NCBI GenBank assembly: GCA_050953725.1
Contig: JBMNNB010000001.1
Coordinates: forward strand, 372,001 to 436,000
Length of the DNA stretch: 64,000 nucleotides
Origin: DTU053 sp012520115
GTDB taxonomy: Bacteria > Bacillota > Clostridia > Oscillospirales > Acutalibacteraceae
Reading direction: 5' to 3'
Shown piece by piece: positions 59,044 to 64,000 of this stretch. Both the position numbers and the translations under genes were made by a program. Each line of letters starts with the position of its first letter. The stretch's first letter is position 1. The notes below the pieces were generated by a model, which searched no databases, was not told where the DNA came from, and saw nothing but the letters and a program-made list of their open reading frames with translations.

Positions 59044-60270
59044 ATGAAAAAAAAGGCAGCAATAATTTTTACTGCTGTATTCTTAATTGTTACCGTAATT
59101 ATGTATGACGGAAACTCGACGGTTCCGGCAAGCAGCTTCAAAGCCGATTCGATTTCCGCACAGGCAGCCGTTCTGATGTGTGCAGACACAGGCGAGGTGC
59201 TTTTTTCACTTAAAAAAGACGAAAGGCTGCCGATGGCAAGCACAACAAAAATAATGACAGCATTAATAGCCCTTGAGGACCCTTCACCCATGCGGGAGAT
59301 AAAAGTAACCAAAGAAATGGTTACCGTTGAGGGAACCTCTATGGGGCTTTTGCCTGATGATACGGTTTCTCTATATACCTTAGCCGCCGGAATGCTGCTT
59401 CAGTCCGGCAACGACGCCGCAAATGTGACGGCATACGCAATCGCAGGCGGGCTGGATGAATTCTCAAAGCTGATGAATAAAAAGGCTAAGGAAATCGGAA
59501 TGAGGAACACTAACTTCGTGACCCCCTCGGGACTTGACGCCGAAAAGCACTATTCCACCGCTTACGACATGGCGCTGCTGGGTTCTGCGGCCATTAAAAA
59601 CCCCCTTTTCCGTGAAATCTGCTCCCAGAAGAGCATGCGTGTGGAGTACGGCAACCCCCCGTACCCCAGAAGCCTATATAACCACAACAGACTGCTCAGC
59701 TCCTACGAGGGCACAATCGGCATAAAGACAGGCTATACAAAAAAGAGCGGCCGCTGTCTTGTATCCGCCGCAGAGCGGGGCGGCGTGACGCTTGTAGCAG
59801 TGACACTCAATGCCCCGGACGACTGGAACGACCATAAAAAGCTCTTTGATTACGGCTTTTCCGTTATGAAGCAGCACGACCTGAATGACGACTTCTCTAA
59901 AATTCTTGTGGATGTTGTCGGCGGAAAGAGCGGCAGCGTCGGCGTAATGACCCAGAGCAAGCCGAAAGCCACCGCAGCCGACAGCCTTAACTTATCAAAG
60001 GTCAGGCGTGAAATACTTATAAAGCACTTTGAGTATGCGCCTATAAAAGAGGGCGACATTCTCGGCACAGTCAGATACTATCTCGGTGATAAGCTCATAG
60101 AGGAAGTGCCCCTCTGCGCCGCCGCAGACATAGAACTGAACCCGGCTATCGGAAAAATAATTAAAGAAGAGAAGAAATCAATCTTTGAAGAAATATTGGA
60201 CTTTTTCACGAGGGATAATATAGAAGAGAAAACCGCCAAAACCGACAAAGAAGAGTTTAAAGAAGAATAG
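59044..60270 (+). CDS. dacF: D-alanyl-D-alanine carboxypeptidase (DacF/PBP5-type)
   Basis: A 408-residue serine peptidase trimming peptidoglycan stem peptides. A signal segment (about 4-24) precedes the S11 domain with the nucleophile SxxK in ASTTKIMTALIALE near 68, the SxN in LLQSGNDAAN near 118, and KTG in GIKTGYTKKSG near 225. A beta-rich C-terminal domain and a charged tail that can lie on the membrane follow. DacF is forespore-specific in B. subtilis; the neighbouring ytfJ gene fits that. Confidence 0.93.
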   Translation: MKKKAAIIFTAVFLIVTVIMYDGNSTVPASSFKADSISAQAAVLMCADTGEVLFSLKKDERLPMASTTKIMTALIALEDPSPMREIKVTKEMVTVEGTSMGLLPDDTVSLYTLAAGMLLQSGNDAANVTAYAIAGGLDEFSKLMNKKAKEIGMRNTNFVTPSGLDAEKHYSTAYDMALLGSAAIKNPLFREICSQKSMRVEYGNPPYPRSLYNHNRLLSSYEGTIGIKTGYTKKSGRCLVSAAERGGVTLVAVTLNAPDDWNDHKKLFDYGFSVMKQHDLNDDFSKILVDVVGGKSGSVGVMTQSKPKATAADSLNLSKVRREILIKHFEYAPIKEGDILGTVRYYLGDKLIEEVPLCAAADIELNPAIGKIIKEEKKSIFEEILDFFTRDNIEEKTAKTDKEEFKEE

Positions 60271-60305
60271 AAGATTGCGTACTTAAAAATAAAGGATGCA
60301 GAAAA

Positions 60306-61049
60306 ATGGACGATATGGTAAGACTGCAAAAATACCTCTCCGAATGCGGCGTCGCCTCAAGGCGCAAGGCAGAACAGATGATATCCGACGGTGAGGTCAG
60401 GGTCAACGGACAGATTGCAAATTTGGGCGACAAAATCAATCCCAAGAGGGATGTGGTGACCGTCGCCGGTAAAAAAGTGTCAAGACCCAAGGAGTTTAAA
60501 TATATAATGCTCCATAAGCCGAGGGGCTATATAAGCACCCTAAGCGACGAAATGGGCAGAAAGAGCGTCGCCGAGCTTGTAAAAGACGTGGGCGTAAGGG
60601 TCTATCCCGTAGGCCGCCTCGACAGAGAGTCGGAGGGACTTCTGCTCTTTACAAACGACGGCGAGTTTTCAAACCTTCTTATGCACCCCTCCTCCCATGT
60701 GGAGAGGACTTACCGTGTCACCGCAAAGCCAGCCTTAAAGGACGAGGACATAGACAGGCTGTCCCTGCCCTTTACCTTAGACGGCAAGGAGACCACCCCC
60801 GCCCTTGTTACCGTAATCGAAAAAAAGCCGGACAGAACCGTCCTTGAAATCAGGCTTTTTGAGGGTAGAAACCGTCAAATCAGAAGAATGCTCGAAGAAA
60901 TCGGCGCCGAGACCGCAAGATTAAAGCGCAACGCCATAGGCAGCGTAAAGCTCGGCATGCTCCAGCCGGGTCAGTGGAGAGAGCTGACACCTGAGGAAGT
61001 CAATTCACTAATAAGAGCCGCAAAGCATAAGAAAAAAGACGGTATGTAA
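60306..61049 (+). CDS. rluB: 16S/23S rRNA pseudouridine synthase (RluB/RsuA family)
   Basis: A 247-residue synthase with an N-terminal S4 RNA-binding domain (LQKYLSECGVASRRKAEQ near 6-23) and a catalytic core with the aspartate in GRLDRESEGLLLFTNDG near 104-120 and RNRQIRRM near 185. It follows dacF in the usual Firmicutes order. Whether the target is 23S (RluB) or 16S (RsuA) rRNA is not certain. Confidence 0.92.
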   Translation: MDDMVRLQKYLSECGVASRRKAEQMISDGEVRVNGQIANLGDKINPKRDVVTVAGKKVSRPKEFKYIMLHKPRGYISTLSDEMGRKSVAELVKDVGVRVYPVGRLDRESEGLLLFTNDGEFSNLLMHPSSHVERTYRVTAKPALKDEDIDRLSLPFTLDGKETTPALVTVIEKKPDRTVLEIRLFEGRNRQIRRMLEEIGAETARLKRNAIGSVKLGMLQPGQWRELTPEEVNSLIRAAKHKKKDGM

Positions 61050-61058
61050 GCTAAATAT

Positions 61059-61087
61059 TTGACAAATTCTATCGTCACCTCTATAAT
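61059..61087 (+). promoter_or_regulatory. Consensus sigma-A promoter upstream of yicC
   Basis: TTGACA (61059-61064), 17-bp spacer, TATAAT (61082-61087): exact consensus in both boxes, about 145 bp before yicC. Confidence 0.92.
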
Positions 61088-61132
61088 ATTTTTTAGTTGC
61101 AGACCCATTTTTTAACTGAATCCTATATACAG

Positions 61133-61188
61133 TGCCTTTAATTTTACTTCGCAGCAGCGAAGGTTAAGGGCAGTTGTCTTTCTTTTTT
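61133..61188 (+). terminator. Terminator-like hairpin in the yicC leader (attenuator or small RNA end)
   Basis: TGCC-TTTAA (61133-61141) pairs with TTAAGGGCA (61164-61172) and CTTCGC (61147-61152) with GCGAAG (61157-61162) over an AGCA loop. The hairpin is followed by a T-rich tract ending in TTTTTT at 61183-61188. It lies between the consensus promoter and the yicC start. Confidence 0.7.
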
Positions 61189-61231
61189 AACAGGTAAAGG
61201 CAGAAAATCAAGATGAAACGGTTGGTCGTAT

Positions 61232-62110
61232 ATGATAAAGAGTATGACAGGCTACGGCAGAGCAAAGCAGCAAATCGGCGACATACTTGTATCTGTCGAG
61301 ATTAAAAGCGTAAACCACAGATATTTCGAGTTCACACCCAAGCTCCACAGGAATTTTGCCTTCCTTGAGGATAAACTCAAGTCAGCCGTGCAAAATTATG
61401 TTTCCCGGGGCAAAATAGAATGTGCGGTGCAAATCGACGCACCCGAGGCCGAAGAGGCAGTCGTTCAGATTAACACCTCTCTCGCTAAGGGCTATATCAA
61501 TGCCTTAAAGAAGTTTGCCGATGAAAACGGCATCGATTTTGACATAAAAATATCCGACCTTGCCCTTAAAACGGATATTTTCGCCGTTCACAAGGAGCCT
61601 GCAAACGAGGAACTTATCTGGAACGCAGTGTCGCAGGTTCTTGCCGAGGCTGTTAAATCCTTCGTTGCCATGCGTGAAGTTGAGGGCAGGCAGCTTTCAG
61701 AGGACATAAAGAGCCGCTGCGACTATATCCTAAGCCTTGTTGAGCAGGTAGAAGAGCGTTCTCCCGTCGTCGTCTCTGAGTACTATGAAAAGCTGACCGC
61801 AAGAATCAGAGAACTGCTCAGTGACGCAAAGGTCGACGAGCAAAGGCTGCTGACTGAAGCCGCCGTTTTTGCGGACAAGACCGCCGTCGCAGAGGAAACG
61901 GTACGTCTGCGCTCGCATATAGACCAGCTTAATTCCCTCTTCTCCGAAAAAGAGCCGGTCGGCAGAAAAATGGACTTCCTCGTTCAGGAGATGAACAGAG
62001 AGGCCAATACAATAGGCTCAAAGTGCCAGGATACGGGCATTGCGACATTGGTAATCAATATAAAAGCTGAAATAGAAAAGATAAGGGAACAAATCCAGAA
62101 TATCGAATAG
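61232..62110 (+). CDS. yicC: YicC-family endoribonuclease
   Basis: A 292-residue protein. The conserved start MIKSMTGYGRA and the block EIKSVNHRYFEFTPKL near 23-38 mark the family, and the C-terminal DUF1732 region has DFLVQEMNREANTIGSKCQD near 248-267. E. coli YicC and B. subtilis YloC are reported endoribonucleases. It begins the yicC-remA-gmk-rpoZ-priA run. The ribosome binding site at ATG 61232 is weak, which with the hairpin leader points to controlled expression. Confidence 0.95.
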   Translation: MIKSMTGYGRAKQQIGDILVSVEIKSVNHRYFEFTPKLHRNFAFLEDKLKSAVQNYVSRGKIECAVQIDAPEAEEAVVQINTSLAKGYINALKKFADENGIDFDIKISDLALKTDIFAVHKEPANEELIWNAVSQVLAEAVKSFVAMREVEGRQLSEDIKSRCDYILSLVEQVEERSPVVVSEYYEKLTARIRELLSDAKVDEQRLLTEAAVFADKTAVAEETVRLRSHIDQLNSLFSEKEPVGRKMDFLVQEMNREANTIGSKCQDTGIATLVINIKAEIEKIREQIQNIE

Positions 62111-62146
62111 CTTTTATGAAGTATTTATCTTGAAGAGGTGTTCGAT

Positions 62147-62422
62147 TTGAAGCTGATTAATATAGGCTTTGGAAATATGCTTAATTCCGACAGGCTTTTA
62201 GCCGTGCTAAGCCCCGACTCCGCTCCGATAAAGAGAATTATTCAGGAGAGCAAGGAGAGGGGCAGGCTGATTGACGCATCCCACGGCAGAAGGACAAGGG
62301 CTGTGCTGATTACGGACAGCGACCATGTTGTGTTAAGCTACCTGCAGCCGGAGACAATTTCCTCCCGCCTGAAGTCAGCAGAGGCTGAAATCGATGTGGA
62401 GGTTGAAAGCGCCGATGAATAA
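62147..62422 (+). CDS. remA: RemA/DUF370 DNA-binding regulator
   Basis: A 91-residue RemA homologue, in B. subtilis an oligomeric DNA-binding activator of biofilm matrix and osmoprotection genes. KLINIGFGNML at the start and DASHGRRTRAVLITDS near 43-58 are the family signatures. The start is TTG 62147, 6 nt after GAGGTG; GTG 62138 overlaps that site. It overlaps gmk by 8 nt. Confidence 0.93.
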   Translation: MKLINIGFGNMLNSDRLLAVLSPDSAPIKRIIQESKERGRLIDASHGRRTRAVLITDSDHVVLSYLQPETISSRLKSAEAEIDVEVESADE

Positions 62423-62981
62423 TACTGAAAAACCGGGCCGCCTTGTGGTTATTTCAGGCCCCTCAGGCTGCGGAAAAGATACAATTATGAACGAGATATT
62501 CAAAATGGACCCGAATATCATTCCGTCCGTTTCCGCAACCACAAGACCTCCCCGAAAGGGCGAAATCAACGGCATAAACTATTATTTTCTGTCAACCGAG
62601 GAGTTCGAGGAGAGAATCAGAAAGAACGAATTCCTCGAATATGTCCGCTACGGCGAGAATTACTACGGGACACTCAAGCCCCAGCTTGACGAGAAGCTTA
62701 AAACGGGCAAAACGGTTGTGCTGATAATAGACGTCAGGGGAGCGGTCAATGTCCGCAAAATCTACCCCACCGCAAAGACTATCTTCATCATGCCTCCCAC
62801 CGAATCGGAGCTTGAAAAACGCCTTCGGTGCAGGGATTCCGACAACGAGGACTCAATCCTGCGCAGGCTTGAGGTAGCAAAGGATGAAATCAAGTGCGTA
62901 AACGAATACGATTATGCCGTAGTGAACGACGAGCTTGAAAAAGCGGTCGAAAATGTATATAATATAATAATAAGCGAATAA
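62415..62981 (+). CDS. gmk: Guanylate kinase
   Basis: A 188-residue kinase converting GMP to GDP. P-loop SGPSGCGKDT near 14-23, the GMP-binding SATTRPPRKGEINGINYYF near 42-60, and the YGTLKPQ block near 87. ATG 62415 is chosen because GGAGG lies upstream within remA and the family starts here; an in-frame upstream GTG would add seven residues. Confidence 0.96.
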   Translation: MNNTEKPGRLVVISGPSGCGKDTIMNEIFKMDPNIIPSVSATTRPPRKGEINGINYYFLSTEEFEERIRKNEFLEYVRYGENYYGTLKPQLDEKLKTGKTVVLIIDVRGAVNVRKIYPTAKTIFIMPPTESELEKRLRCRDSDNEDSILRRLEVAKDEIKCVNEYDYAVVNDELEKAVENVYNIIISE

Positions 62982-63004
62982 GCGAAAAAATAAGGGTGAT
63001 TAAT

Positions 63005-63214
63005 ATGCTTAATCCTAATCTTAAAAACCTGCTTCACGGTCATATGAGCCGTTATTCTCTTGTAACCGCCACCGCAAAAAGGGCGAGGGAAATAGTCGAC
63101 GAGGCAAACAGGGAAAAAACCCTGCTTACCGAAAAGCCCGTGACCCTTGCCATTGAGCAGTTCCTTAACGGCGAGTATAAAATAGTCGAGCCGGAGGAAA
63201 TCAGATACATTTAA
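63005..63214 (+). CDS. rpoZ: RNA polymerase omega subunit
   Basis: A 69-residue omega subunit: SRYSLVTATAKRAREIVDEA near 17-36 is the conserved core, followed by KPVTLAIEQFLNGEYKI. It starts at ATG 63005 behind TAAGGGTG. It follows gmk, the standard position in Firmicutes; coaBC, often next, is absent. Confidence 0.95.
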   Translation: MLNPNLKNLLHGHMSRYSLVTATAKRAREIVDEANREKTLLTEKPVTLAIEQFLNGEYKIVEPEEIRYI

Positions 63215-63253
63215 ATCATCAGGCACTTGAACTGCGAAAGGATGGCAAATTCA

Positions 63254-64000
63254 ATGAAAACTGCCATAGCAGCTGCAGTTGCTGTCGAAAACACGGCCTA
63301 TGACTTTGACAAGCCCTTTCATTATCTCATTCCCGACGAGCTGAAAGACAGCGCAGTCCCCGGAGTCAGAGTCATCGTTCCCTTTGGCGGCGGAAACAGG
63401 ATGCGAACCGGCATTATTCTGTCCGTAACCGACGCTCTGCCGAAGGAGGCCGCAAAAAATCCGAAATCTATCTATGCGGTGCTCGACTCGGCACCGCTTC
63501 TTTCTAATGAGGGAATAAGCCTTTGCCACTGGCTTAAAGACAGAACCTTCTGCACCCTTTTCGAGGCGGCAAAGTCACAGCTGCCTCCCTCATTCTTTAT
63601 GAAAAAGAACGAGTCATACATCCTCTCACCGGATGTAAACGAAGAAACACTCAGTAAGCTGTCAAAGTCCGAGCTGAATGTAATCTCCGTCCTGCCCAAA
63701 AACGGCGGCTATATCTCAAGGGAGAATATCATAAAGAAGGCGGGCACTATTAAGGCCGCCGCAGACATAGACAGGCTTGCCGCCATGGGTGTTCTTGTGC
63801 CGAACTTCGCCCAGATAGAAAGGGCCGGAGCTCAGTACCGAAAGATAATAAGCCTCAGCATGGACGATGACGAGCTGGGCGAGATTATGCCCACCCTGAC
63901 CCCCAAGCAGAGAAGCGTGGCACGGGTCATATCCGAGGTCGGCAGCGCAAGCTTAAAGGAGATATGCGAATTTACCTCCGTCACACCCGCCGTCGTCGCC
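63254..64000 (+). CDS. priA: Primosomal helicase PriA, N-terminal part, cut by window edge
   Basis: The first 249 codons of PriA (full length normally above 730 residues). The 3'-DNA-binding domain is visible: AVAVENTAYDFDKPFHYLIP near 8-27, then GVRVIVPFGGGNRMRTGII near 40-58, followed by the winged-helix region up to the LTPKQRSVARVI block. The helicase motor is outside the window. ATG 63254 is preferred (AAAGG 11 nt upstream); ATG 63242 abuts the same site. Confidence 0.93.
   Translation, partial: MKTAIAAAVAVENTAYDFDKPFHYLIPDELKDSAVPGVRVIVPFGGGNRMRTGIILSVTDALPKEAAKNPKSIYAVLDSAPLLSNEGISLCHWLKDRTFCTLFEAAKSQLPPSFFMKKNESYILSPDVNEETLSKLSKSELNVISVLPKNGGYISRENIIKKAGTIKAAADIDRLAAMGVLVPNFAQIERAGAQYRKIISLSMDDDELGEIMPTLTPKQRSVARVISEVGSASLKEICEFTSVTPAVVA

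Noticed and set aside
1..64000. CRISPR array, prophage or integrative element
   Set aside because: No regularly spaced repeat series, integrase, phage structural or conjugation gene was seen.

Overview
The window is a chromosomal segment, about half G+C, from a Gram-positive, spore-forming member of the Clostridia, most likely an anaerobic gut or rumen relative of the Ruminococcaceae/Oscillospiraceae. The evidence is the hrcA-grpE-dnaK-dnaJ operon behind a perfect CIRCE operator, the yloU-fakA-recG block, cdaA-cdaR, scpA-scpB next to the sporulation gene ytfJ/gerW and dacF, yicC-remA-gmk-rpoZ-priA, a dockerin-bearing enzyme, and frequent TTG starts behind strong GGAGG-type ribosome binding sites. 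There is no phage, plasmid or CRISPR array. The only mobile DNA seen is an internally deleted IS200-type element.

Layout. 1-11 kb is a mixed accessory stretch: a thioredoxin-domain YyaL-like protein (cut by the window edge), a FAD/Rieske oxidoreductase, a membrane protein, a ferritin-like diiron protein divergent from a lone molybdenum hydroxylase subunit, a lipoprotein coupled to a truncated ABC permease, tRNA-Leu(UAA), and a large unknown membrane protein. From 11 to 37.8 kb almost everything is on the minus strand: the heat-shock operon; yloU-fakA-recG-luxS from its own promoter; hisS-aspS with an overlapping PglX-like DNA adenine methyltransferase; mgsA; prs with a MinD-like ATPase; the arginine operon argC-argJ-argB-argD; a cell-wall amidase with a glycosidase-like front half; and a DEDDh exonuclease.

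From 38 kb to the end nearly everything is on the plus strand: a metallophosphoesterase, the IS200 remnant, a secreted or anchored esterase (minus strand), a sialidase-like BNR protein, an NlpC/P60-dockerin protein, a PHP phosphoesterase, a PLP aminotransferase and ispF. A long signalling and housekeeping run follows: cdaA-cdaR, a VCBS-type lipoprotein, a two-component system, yqhQ (DUF1385) and prmC. Then come an AT-rich HAD phosphatase, a site-2-type protease, scpA-scpB, DUF2953, ytfJ, dacF, rluB, and yicC-remA-gmk-rpoZ-priA (priA is cut by the right edge).

No wholly new multi-gene system is proven here. The leads most worth a second look are: the orphan PglX-like methyltransferase overlapping aspS; a terminator-ended structured RNA between mgsA and hisS; a tandem ferritin-like protein with an exactly spaced diiron site; the c-di-AMP cyclase operon in which a VCBS lipoprotein plus a sensor kinase pair stand where glmM usually is; and an attenuator-like leader between a consensus promoter and yicC.
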